64,000 nt of DNA from Engraulis encrasicolus (Eukaryota > Chordata > Actinopteri > Clupeiformes > Engraulidae), in assembly GCF_034702125.1 (NCBI RefSeq), contig NC_085869.1, positions 14,389,819-14,453,818 on the forward strand, written 5' to 3'. The notes beneath the pieces are model-generated. The model did no database searches. It was not told the DNA's origin and was given only the letters and a program-made list of their open reading frames with translations. Numbering within the stretch: the stretch's first letter is position 1; the number at the start of each line of letters is the position of its first letter. The position numbers and the translations under genes are program-made. Shown in pieces: positions 32,257-42,240 of the stretch.

Positions 32257-33876
32257 CCACCCAACCGACAATGACAACGTTTGACCAATCACAGTATTCG
32301 TGTGTTTGTCGGCACAAGCCAATAAAAAGAACGACACTAGCCTCAAATCTAAGTCCTGCCTTTGCTTCATACTTAGAAAGACAGTGCAAAACCTGGTTTC
32401 TGGTCGGCCTGAGCTGCGTAGCTATCAAATTTCGGTAGTTCTATAGAAATGCACTAGAACCGTTTTCTGATTATGAACATGGGCCCAGCGCGACTCTGAC
32501 ACAGAATAAACGTTCTCCCAGAGGAGTTGTGAGGGAGTTGTGCCCGAACCATCTTCCCCAAAATCCCTGAAGATTGGTGCCGTCTTTGCGATGAAGATCT
32601 AAGCCTACAGGTAGGCTCTAAACTCGTAAAAAGTAATTTATTCTCAATAAAACGCCCCTGCGAAAGCTTGCGTCACAACGCTTCCACGTGTTTTCCTGAT
32701 ACTCTTGTTGGTTTCGGTTAATGATTTGAAAATGCCATTTTAAGCTTAACAGTTTGTTCGCCTGTTCTCAAAGGTCCTCATGATTTCTGCGCGAAGTCTC
32801 GAATCCAACTTGGGAACAGTTTAGCCGGGAGAGTGCGCTACAGGGGAAAAAGGCTAAAGTAGAAAAAACAGGTGAAGAAGCGCATGTAGACTACGCGAGG
32901 CATGCAACATCGGTTGCAGGCAGCTTCTAAAGCGCACGAGAGGGAGAGGGAGAAGGCTGGGCCAGTCAGTCTAGCGTTTGACACGAGACAAATTGCAATA
33001 GTAGGCCAAATCATTCCAAGTTTTAAGTAATCTGATTCCCTAGTATATCTAAATGACCTAAAAAAAAAAAAATCGTACGATATTTAGAAATTTGGAGCGT
33101 TCCTAATCATTTTTTTCTTACAGGGAGACATTAAAAGAGATACTAGGTGAATAGGCTAAAATTTGAGTAGTTTGAGTAAAACTTCAGTAGCTAATTCAAA
33201 GTTGTCTGAAATATGATGATTAAATACGGTATGCATGAGATGACAACCAGGCAAGTGTTGAGGGGGTGTTAGGAGACTGATGAGAGGAGGGGTGCTTAGT
33301 GTCATTTGGGGGCATTTTGGCCTATTTTATTTTTTAATAGGCCTACTAAGGGGTTTTGATGAGGTCCAATGGGGTGTTGGGGGAAAACTTAATATGAGAA
33401 CCACTTCTCTATCATGATAAAAACCTATTTTATCTATCTATCCATCTACCCAACCCCACATCAGACATGGACAGCTAAGTCATGGAGTAAGGTTGGCAGA
33501 TCTCATGTTCACTCTCCCTTGGTCGCTAATAACTACGGGATGCTCAAAATTCACCATTTAAAGACTTTTTTAGATAAACTACTCTCCCCCCTAGTCTGAG
33601 ACTGTTTATACAAGACCATCCACTGCCCACAAACACATACGTGCGCACGTCCATGCGCATGCATAGCACTACGCACGCCCGCCCCGATGACTGATGTCCA
33701 TGTGTATTTTGTTTATCTGTACCAGTGAAGAATACAGTGACGCATGCAGCCCCTGTGTGGACATCCCTTCATTCTGTCAGCTACACAACGCAGATGAACC
33801 CGTAACCCGCCCCTCACCGCCGCGCCGCACTCTTGTCACCTTTTTCACCCTTGACCTGTTTGCATGCCTGGTATTT

Positions 33877-33879
<3 letters not shown>
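32257..33879. other. Mostly single-copy region; one exon-like stretch at 33727-33870
   Basis: No gene recognised. At 33710-33726 TTTATCTGTACCAG resembles a splice acceptor, followed by an open stretch whose translation starts EEYSDACSPCVDIPSFCQ and stays open into the TG repeat at 33880. No donor is clear. 32938-32970 is GA-rich. 33426-33450 has a short TATC run. Confidence 0.3.

Positions 33880-33940
<61 letters not shown>
33880..33940. repeat. Pure (TG)n microsatellite
   Basis: About 30 uninterrupted TG units directly upstream of module a copy 3. Confidence 0.95.
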
Positions 33941-33942
<2 letters not shown>

Positions 33943-34036
33943 ATCTTAATGTGTTTCCTGTTGGACAGGTGTGGTGTATGCCAACCATGTCGCCACGGAA
34001 GGCTACACATTGTGTCCTGCCTTCGCTGCCCTGCAT
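33941..34036 (+). other. Module a (exon-like), copy 3, best preserved
   Basis: CTATCTTAATGTGTTTCCTG, then TTGGACAG, looks like a branch point, pyrimidine tract and acceptor. The next 67 bases are open in the frame that reads VVYANHVATEGYTLCPAFAA followed by Leu-His, then continue into TG/GCCCC repeats without a good donor. Codon use looks protein-like (third-position C-rich) unlike the surroundings. No family recognised. The minus strand is also open because of the repeats, so coding is only a suggestion. Confidence 0.35.
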
Positions 34037-34071
34037 GTGTGTGTGCCCCGTGTGTGCCCCGTGTGTGCCCC

Positions 34072-34116
<45 letters not shown>

Positions 34117-34187
34117 CGCGCGTATGTGTGTGCAGGTCTATGTGTGTGCTTGCGTGCCAGCATGTGTGTTAATTGGGGCACTTTGTA

Positions 34188-34234
<47 letters not shown>

Positions 34235-34330
34235 CCGTGGCCGTGCCCGTGTCTGTGCGTACATGCATGGTTCATGCATATGCACATGTCCATGCATGTT
34301 TGTGTGTGTGTCTGAGTGTGCATGTGTTTG
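34037..34330. repeat. TG-rich compound microsatellite
   Basis: Pure TG runs at 34083-34110 and 34190-34230 separated by degenerate TGTGCCCCG and GCATGCATG words. All long frames here are repeat translations. Confidence 0.9.
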
Positions 34331-34399
34331 TGGTGTTTGCTGCTCTCTGCTGGTACTATGTTGATACCACATGCATGTGTGTTCTTGCTGACTGCCACT

Positions 34400-34680
34400 G
34401 CCACCTCCGTTACAATACAGGCAGGCAGGTGGTGTACCACTATAAAGTGCAACTCCCCTACAGACTGACTGTCACCTCAGTTACAATACAGGCAGGTGGT
34501 GTACCACTCTGAGGGGCAACTCCCCTACAGGTGTACCACTATAAGGGGCAACTCCCCTACAGGTGTACCACTAAAGGGCAACTCCCCTACCACCAGTAGT
34601 CTAGTACTTGCCACCTCAGTACAGGCAGGCAGGTGTACCACTATAAGGTCCAACTCCCCTACAGGTGTACCATCTAAGAT
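34400..34680. repeat. Minisatellite, about 32-bp core
   Basis: GTGTACCACTATAAGGGGCA followed by ACTCCCCTACAG recurs about six times, with a longer variant carrying CACCTCAGTTACAATACAGG between units. Confidence 0.85.
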
Positions 34681-34809
34681 TTAGACCAGATTCATTCTGG
34701 CCACCTTGTGGATTCCATGTCACTCTCTTAATTGTGAAAACAGAAACTATGTGTGATTTACTTGGGAAGTCATAATTGCAGAAATTCCACTTCATCTGCC
34801 ACTGTAGAA

Positions 34810-34980
34810 TAACCTACCCCGTATATTATGACTTGCTGTACACACTACAGAGGTTGCATACTACTCAGTATATTATGACTTGCTCTACACACTACAGAGG
34901 TTCCATAGGGTCATTCCAGTTGGAATCAGCAAAATACTAAACAGTATAATACCCTACCCAGTATATTATGACCGTACTAT
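34810..34980. repeat. Diverged tandem repeats
   Basis: GTATATTATGACTTGC plus TACACACTACAGAGGTT occurs twice in tandem (34818-34905), with a partial third (CAGTATATTATGACC) near 34960. Confidence 0.8.
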
Positions 34981-35031
34981 TGCCGTACAATCAACACAGG
35001 TCTACCACTTCACTATAAGTTTCCTGTATTA

Positions 35032-35539
35032 GGCCGCGATCACACAGACCGCGGATTCTCTGCCTACAATCTGCGATGCGTGTCTGGCTGATTAATTCAG
35101 AAGTGACCACACTGAGCACAGATCCACTGCCCATTCGAATGCGGTGACTAGGCAACGTAACGACTCAACTGTCACTTGCAACGTTGCCTAATCGATGGTG
35201 TTGTGTCATTGAATGTCGTGAAAACATACACAAAATGCCTTGTCCATTCATCTATGTCAAATGAATAGAAGACAAGCTCTTTTTCTGGCTGTCAACGTTC
35301 GATAGTGCATCTGATATGAATGTTGATAACGGTGTCCTATCCAACATTTGGCAATCCGCCGTGGGTTTTCCGCCTTGAGTTGAACATTTTCAACTCGATC
35401 AGCACGGCGCAAGGATAGGCAGAGAATCCGCAACCCGCCTTTCGCTGATATTAGACGCATAATCCGCTCATTTTCATTGACAAACAATAGAACACATCCA
35501 CCTCCTACTGTAAAATCCGCGGTCTGTGTGATCGCGCCC
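35032..35539. mobile_element. 508-bp Harbinger-like MITE
   Basis: The ends are inverted over ~25 bases: GGCCGCGATCACACAGACCG at the left and, inverted, GGGCGCGATCACACAGACCG at the right. TTA flanks both sides (35029-35031 and 35540-35542). A 3-bp TTA/TAA duplication with a GGGCGCGATCACAC-type terminus fits PIF/Harbinger. The 97-codon minus frame inside is not a transposase. Confidence 0.82.
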
Positions 35540-35542
35540 TTA

Positions 35543-36131
35543 GTATTCATTCTGGGTGACCTTCCAGCTGGTTTTCGTGTGTTTCATTCTCTCTTGTGAT
35601 TTCATCTGGTTTACAGTCAACAGAGCTGTTGTTCATGTAGCCTCCATTACACTCCCTCTATCGTGACAGCAGCAGCAGCAGCTAACTAAACTCCTCCGGT
35701 TGGTTGTAATGTCATAATTCCAGATATTCCACATCGCTGGCCACACCTTTACAATCAGGTAAATCTCTGCACTTCCTCCTGCTGCAAGAGACGGTGAGGT
35801 GCGTGATGGGATTTTACAGTGAAACAGACAGACAGACGTGAGAGACGGTGAAGTCAAATGGGATTTTGCCAGAGCTAATTGAAAGATTGGATCGAATACT
35901 ATATTGAGAAATTGGAATAAGCTTTCAGATAAATGGCGTTGTGTGAGTGTTGAGAATCTGCCAAGCCAAGGAAACATTTCACTCTGACTGCTGAAGCAGT
36001 AAACTGTAAGGTAAGACACACTTTGCAATACAGTTACTACACCATTGGACAGAAGAGGTGTATTGAATCAATACATACACGTATAACATTTATTGAAATA
36101 TCATTACTATGCGTGGGTATGTATTTGTGTA
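35543..36131. other. Region without a supported gene
   Basis: The 131-codon minus frame (35633-36028) has no domain. A short (CAG)n occurs at about 35668-35682. Confidence 0.4.
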
Positions 36132-36215
36132 TTAACACTAGAACTACCACAAAGGGGTCAATTGACCTTTTTACCTAAAAGACCCTCAAGAGGGTCATTT
36201 GACCCTTTGGACTCC
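36132..36215. mobile_element. TTAA-type element end (fragment)
   Basis: TTAACACTAGAACTACCAC followed by GGGGTCAATTGACC and GGGTCATTTGACCC palindromes looks like the left end of a piggyBac-type repeat. No matching right end with TTAA was found nearby. Confidence 0.35.
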
Positions 36216-36879
36216 CTGCGGACACTCCTTTTCTTTTGGAAATGTGGCTGTTAGCAGCTCACAGCTGTCATTTGAGTCACAGAGGGTTAGGGTTGTAAAG
36301 AGGAGGATACTGACACCCTCAGAATTGGAAACCCAGTCTGCACAGTGTTGGCTACTTATACGTTACAAAATGATACAGTTTTTCTCGATTGGTTTGGCTA
36401 ATTTCTCAAAACTGAGATGACATTCTCAAAACAACACGAACAAATCTCCAAACCAACTTACAATTTCCCACAACAGAATGGCATTTTTCATTGCTTTCAT
36501 CAAATTTCAAATGCTTTGTACATGTCTCAAAAGTTTGGTGCATCTCCGCAGATGGCTATACAAGTACCCTACAGTTGACACATTTAGCATACATTTACGA
36601 CATTTTCCAAATAAATTGACCTTTCTTATCTAAACAAATTTGACAATTCTCAGTCTAATGGTTGCCCTCTCCAAAACATGTCAGCATGATTTCATTGTGT
36701 GAGTCATCATATGCAAAGTAGTCTACACAATTGTCAAAACAGTCAGGACATAATATTTTAAGAATTTCTTTACTGTAAACAGTAAATTCATGACAGTGTT
36801 CAACAGGTCAGATGGTATTGTAACTGCACTGATAAAAAGGATTTTGAGGGGCAGTACATTTCACTGACAAAAAAAATGA

Positions 36880-37140
36880 TATTTTTTACCCCAACAAATA
36901 AGGTTGCTGAGGTTACTCTGATGCAAGGGGTATAATATACTCACTCTACCTATAAATAAGGAGTAGGACTTAGTACTGGTGAGAAATGACTAAACTATAC
37001 CTAATTTGCATTCATACGCTATAACTAATACTAATGGCTAGTGTCGAAACTACCTATAAATGACTAAACTTTACCCAATTTACATTCCAACACTGTAACT
37101 AATACTAATTGGCTAGTATGATCCAAACCGTCTCTGTCAA
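36880..37140. repeat. Local diverged duplication, about 85 bp
   Basis: CTACCTATAAAT, AATGACTAAACT, ACTAATACTAAT and GGCTAGTRT recur in order at about 36948-37046 and 37048-37112. Confidence 0.6.
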
Positions 37141-37164
37141 AACTACCTATTGAAATTGGTTAAG

Positions 37165-37256
37165 GCCCGCAATGCGCATTGCTTTCTGGGACTTCATTGG
37201 AAGAAGAATCAACCGACGACTGTGGTGAGCCTCGCAGCGGATGAAGTTAACTTCCG
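37165..37256 (+). promoter_or_regulatory. Possible TATA-less promoter / 5' UTR of the three-exon ORF
   Basis: CCCGCAATGCGCATTGC is a GC-type palindrome like NRF1 sites, followed by an ATTGG box and ACTTCCG (ETS-like) right at the ATG. No TATA box. Such motifs are usual in TATA-less vertebrate promoters, but the assignment rests on motif resemblance only. Confidence 0.25.
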
Positions 37257-38670
37257 ATGGACGGGACAAATTCAGAAGGTAAGCTGGCCAGTCGTGCATT
37301 AAACATGGGATACAAAACATGAACAATGATCAAAAGGAAACTAAATCACGCTAGAATTGTAGTTGGCTCGTAATAACTGTCTGACTGTGACTCAGGCAGC
37401 TGCTATCAGCAACTTACTGGGCAGACAGACAGGTCAATGGACCTGTAAGCTGCCGTTCAAACTTCGTTTGGAGAAGGCAACAAGTATGCCCTGTGTTAAA
37501 GATGAACGGGATAGCACTACCAATTTCAAAATGTTGTAGAATGAAACCCACTGCAGCCAAGTTTTTTTTTCCATTCTCAAATGTTGCCTTGTTGGCTAGT
37601 TTTGGCGCGCAGACTGGGACTGGCTGCTGGTGGGGACCTGACCTCGTGTGTCGTTCTACAAATATTTGTTGCCGAAATGTTCCATCCACTGTTTTGCGCT
37701 GCCACTGCCACTTGATGCTCTGCATCACGCGGAAAGCACGGAGGAGAAAATTCTACAAGATAGCCTCCTTTTTTGCTTTCACCACAAGGCTGTAGTGTGA
37801 TAATCTTACAAGTTACATGCACCTAAAGGACTGTGCTCGTAGACAGACTACGAACGGCACATTACTTCACTATTTCATTCTCCACAATAAATCCATTCAA
37901 CATGGAACGGCTACGTTTGTAGCTGGTCACTGAATCCTTCGTAAGTCTTTCAGCAGTTCCCGTCGCGAATCGTCCTCTTTGAATGTTGTTTTAAAAATGT
38001 GTAAATTCCTATGGTCACCAAGTTTTCAAATCAATGAAATGCGCGACGAAATGATTCATATCAACTGTCAAAGCAGTGTGCGTAAACAGTCATCATTCTG
38101 GGATGCCTCCGTGCCGAGTCAACTAAAGACTTTTTGTATAATTAATCATAATCGTAGGCCTAGACATTCTTAGTTTGAATGACAGTTTGAAGAGGGGGAG
38201 CGAGACAGACGGTGTGTGCATGCCGGGTGCCTGCCTGTGTTACTGGGAGGGAGAGGGGGAGCGAGAGGAATCGATCATCAAATAACTTTTTAAACAACGC
38301 TACCCTAGACATGCTAAATCCTGCTGAGAATAAACGTTAACAAAGGATCAATCCCTTAACATTGTGAGGAGACATTGATTAGTTTGTTGTAAATGTATCA
38401 TAGTAAGTAGTCCTATGTAGACCAACACGCCCTTATGTTACTCTGAGTAGTGGTGAGTAGGAGGTTTTTGGCGAGGGGACCTCCCAATGTGATCATCCAC
38501 GGTCATAACATCACCTAACATGAAGTCAGTTATTTTTTGTTGGACGTTGCAAACTCAATCTCAGGGTTAGTTTTGACAACGATAGTTTGATAGTTGCTTT
38601 CATAGTTGAAGGACTCGCTATGAACAAGACACGCGCAGGTTCCATAAGTAGGCTACAGCCCTTCTCTCTC

Positions 38671-38711
<41 letters not shown>

Positions 38712-40214
38712 GTCTCTGTCTCTGTCTCTCTCTCTCGCTGGTCTCCGCAGTTCGCGCACACACTTCAGTTGTACCGAAATGATAACGTTTGACATTAGGA
38801 AGGGCAGTCCAACGAAAAAGAGACCGGTAGCCTATATTTTCACAAACTAGTATAAAAAAAGTGAAACAAATGCTTCAAAACGGATAGCAATTGCAAGGAG
38901 TAGAAATGTTTACATAAGAATCGAGTGTAAAAGTACAACTTCTTAAACTTAATCCATGTCAAATTATTCACAATGTTTTGTGCATAATGAAGGTGTTCTG
39001 CTTCTGCCTACTGCAGGAGTTGAGAAAAGGCAGTTACTGTTTATCTCTCATGTAAGCTACAGCCTATTGGTGGTGTGTGGGCAAGTCATATTAATGACTA
39101 AGAATGACTTACTTGTAACTTAATTGTTATGTGCTTTTAATTTGTGTTTCAGGCAGTGGTGTTGCATCTTTTATATGCATGGTTGTCCTGAAGTCATTCT
39201 GGAACAGGTAAGTCGCCGACTGAAGAAAAAATAAACAGACTTAAAGGCCATAACACTGTCATGTTATTTGTTTATGAATAGCCATTTTCACTCACTCAGG
39301 CTTGCTGTCCTTGTTGCACTGTGCACTGGATGGTGGCAGAGTAGATTTTGCAACTAAATAATAAACTCATATTTACAGTTAGTACTATTATAACTAATAT
39401 TGCAATTTGCGCAGTCATAGAGAATATTTTGAATTTGCTGGTGGTGGTAAGAATCAGTGAAAAAGATTTATGACTGGGCCGCATGAATTATGGAAAGAGA
39501 CTGCCAAATACATTTCACAGTGCACCTTTGAGGTCAATAGATCCCTTTACTGTTTGCATACAGATGTGACATAATCAAGCTGCGCTCTCATTGTTGGAGC
39601 ACAATGGACCATGTATGCACATTTGTAAAGAAACTAGCCAGGTGTTATTTCTGAAATAAGCAAATGGATGGTCACGATAACTTCAGATATGAAGTGGAAC
39701 CGCTCATTCCTTATGGTGGCCTCAGTCCGGTCGTTCTTAAATTTCTTGAAACAAACTCCTATGTTCTGAAACAGCCTATTCCCGTAGAATAGCGTAACAA
39801 GTGTTCTTTTTAGGGTCTCTATTTTAAAAAAAAAGGATGGCAGGTCTTCTCTCTTTAGGGTCTGCACTGTCTCTGTGTGTGTTTGAGTCAACAATGCGTG
39901 AGCAGTCTGATGACTTAACTTCTATGTGAAGCTGTCAAGAGCTGTGTAGAGGGCAAATACACTGTGGATTGGTCACAACTGTTACTAATAACTCAACCCC
40001 TTTACTTTTTCAGCTCTAGACAGATGACCAAAACAGACCATAGAATGTACCTTTAAAGAAAAAAGTTTAACCAATGAGTATTCTTAATAGTGTATCTTGT
40101 CCCAGGGTTGTGTTCAGGTGCGTGACAACTGACAACATTGAGAAGACCCAGGAGCGGGAGAAGGGCAGCCTGATGAAAGAAGGCGACAGTGTTCTGTGGT
40201 CACACCTGAGATGA
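37257..40214 (+). CDS. Candidate three-exon gene, 61-codon product, unidentified
   Basis: Exons 37257-37278, 39153-39207 and 40106-40214 join in one frame. Intron 1 is GTAAGC...TTTCAG (1874 bp) and intron 2 GTAAGT...CCCAG (898 bp), both canonical, and the ATG has a purine-G context (CCGATGG). The product starts MDGTNSEGSGVASF and ends EGDSVLWSHLR, hydrophobic in the middle and charged near the end. After the stop the +2 frame reads on (DDRPEEEREEILGI), and a Pro-rich open segment follows at 40351-40690, so the original protein may have been longer and broken by a frameshift. It lies inside the element F ends. No family recognised; it could be an accessory gene of a transposon or a captured host gene. 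Confidence 0.38.
38661..38737. repeat. (CT)n microsatellite
   Basis: CT run with GTCTCT interruptions; the frames with Arg-Asp/Arg-Glu or Ser-Leu repeats on either strand are translations of it. Confidence 0.95.
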
Positions 40215-40350
40215 TCGTCCTGAAGAGGAACGAGAGGAGATACTGGGCATATAAATACAGGCACTGTACGTTGTTTTTCTGTCCATTATCTTTTTACTCT
40301 TTTTGGCATACTGTATTTCACTCGCATATGTAGTAATCAGTTATTGTTAA

Positions 40351-40770
40351 AGGGTCATCACAGTGGAGGACAATCATGAAAAGGTTGAGGACTTCACTGT
40401 GCCCATCCCTGAAGTCCCTCCACTCGTTGCAGCAGCTCTTTCCACCATACTACCATGCTCTGGGTTGTCCCTGCCACCATCCACCTTTTGGGTCATCCGT
40501 GCCGCCAGCCATCACCGTGCCTGCAGCGCCTGGGTCATCCGTGCCACTCCCCACCATGCTGCCAGCCATCACTGTGCCTGCAGCACCTGGGTCATCCCTG
40601 CCACCATCCACCGTGCCTTCAACGTCCACAGCACCTCCGGTCTCTGTGAGCCAGTTTGCAGCTCTACTGACCTCTCCAGTATACAGTATGCTGTAATTGC
40701 TAATGGTTTCTCTGAGTGGCCTGACCGGTTAATTGTCCCGTATCCCAACTATTTACCACTAAACAAGTGA
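40351..40770 (+). pseudogene. Pro-rich open segment, possible fourth exon
   Basis: After an acceptor-like CATCACAG at about 40352 a frame reads VEDNHEKVEDFTVPIPEVPP, then degenerates. From about 40490 the neighbouring frame reads GSSVPPAITVPAAPGSSVPL, a repeat built on a ~50-bp tandem unit (CAGCCATCACCGTGCCTGCA). The switch between two protein-like frames suggests a frameshift. Stops end the frames at 40694 and 40768. Coding origin is inferred from composition only. Confidence 0.3.
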
Positions 40771-40789
40771 TTTTGTAATAAGTAGGAGA

Positions 40790-41740
40790 TCTTTGTAATG
40801 TTATCAGTATGGTTGGACTCTGATGTTTCACTGCTGTATGTCTTTCCTCAAAGAGTAAACCGAATTCTGAGTATTCTTGGATTTAGTCTTTGAAAAGTAG
40901 AGCAGCCCGTTTGTTTGAAACTGTTGCCCTGGACACCAAATAGACTGGAACTGATATCCTTTTTTAAAAGAAACTGGTATCCTTTTTATGTGTGCAGTTT
41001 AAAAGGTAGAAACAGCATACACTGATGTGCCTTTATCAGTAACAAAGTGAAAACGGAACAAAATTTGACTATTTCGGTCAAAAACTGCTACAAATTCTAC
41101 ATATTGTTTTTATATAAACCTAGTTCTGGAGGAAGTCTGAGAGTTATTGACAGTTGCCATGTCAAAGCTTCCGCCTTCGCGTAAATTTAAATCCCACCTT
41201 CCCTCCTTCCCCCTGTCATGCGCAAAGGCTATCCTAATTGTCCCAGCACCTCCCCCCTACTCCCTCATCTCACTGGATCACCCAGCTACATGTCCCCTAC
41301 ACTTATGGAGTGGAAGCGGATCTCGTGCCGCATGATCTCCGCAGGGTCCCAGGACAGAGGCCATCGAATCGAGTTATGCCTATTGGACTATGGTTACCAT
41401 AACTCCAGGGCAAACTCGTGAATTTAAATGGTCCTGTTGTTAATGTTTGTTTACTTTTTGTGAGATAAACTGAAACATTGAGTATCTGCTCATTTTTCAC
41501 ATTTTCCTGTTGGCGATATCCCTTTAAATAAAACATCTTGGTTGATATGCACAGGTTTGTTGTAATTGTAATTTCCCTGGTGGACGTTTGCACAACACAG
41601 TAGAGGCAGAAAACACTGATTGTTAAAAAGTAACTTTTTAGTTTTTCTCAAAGTTTATTTTAATTTTAAATGATATACTTTTATTTTTACCTAAGTAGAT
41701 TCTTTCAATGGTACATTTACTTGTGATTGAGTACAATTTC
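40790..41740. other. Region without a supported gene
   Basis: Short frames only (41147-41421). AGTAACTTTTTAGTTTTTCT and TTGAGTACAATTTCAACAGAG near 41620-41745 resemble the interior of CAGAGGTG-type hAT repeats. Confidence 0.4.
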
Positions 41741-41746
41741 AACAGA

Positions 41747-41910
41747 GTAATTATTCTGATTACTTTATTGTTGTGTTTTTCTTATTCCTATTAACCAGAG
41801 GTGAAAAGAGTACTAAAATATTTTACTCAGAGTAAAATATTTTAGTACTCTTTTCACCTCTGGTTAATAGGAATAAAAATAACACAGCAATAAAGTAATC
41901 AGAATAATTA
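41747..41910. repeat. 164-bp near-perfect palindrome
   Basis: Centre at 41828/41829 (TTTTACTC-A-GAGTAAAA). The inner 67 bases are two head-to-head CAGAGGTGAAAAGAGTAC ends, a hAT-type terminus. Pairing continues outward through TTATTCCTATTAAC to TAATTATTCTGATTACTT, with only a few mismatches and one small indel. Confidence 0.92.
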
Positions 41911-41934
41911 GCAGTTGATAAATAAGCAGTAATA

Positions 41935-42240
41935 CTAAAAGGGCTCCATGAAAACGAGTAAACGTTAACCCTTTTTTATCAGTAATAGGTGTTAATAAAA
42001 AGCTACATGAAATGAGTCAATTTTAACCAATTTTTAACAGTAACAAGTGGGTAATAAAAAAGCTACCTGAAATGAGTAAACGTTAACCTATTTTTATCAG
42101 TAATAGGTGTTAATAAAAAGCTACATGAAATGAGTACATTTTAACCAATTTTTAACAGTAACAAGTGGTGATAAAAAGCTTCCTGAAATGAGTAAAATGT
42201 TACCCCATTTTTACCAGTATTTTTTACTTTGATGTGGTCA
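41935..42240. repeat. Dimeric minisatellite, ~121-bp higher-order unit
   Basis: Two alternating ~60-bp subunits. One has ATCAGTAATAGGTGTTAATA and GCTACATGAAATGAGT; the other has AACAGTAACAAGTGG and GCT(A/T)CCTGAAATGAGT. They alternate for about five subunits. Confidence 0.85.

Noticed and set aside
27845..34040. CRISPR-like array of modules
   Set aside because: Repeat lengths and spacers are irregular and eukaryotic microsatellites separate them; nothing fits a prokaryotic array.
38526..38850. Arg-Asp/Arg-Glu repeat protein or Ser-Leu repeat protein
   Set aside because: Frames through a (CT)n microsatellite, open on both strands.
41147..41335. Pro/Ser-rich 62-codon ORF
   Set aside because: No splice signal joins it to the candidate gene upstream, and composition alone is not enough.
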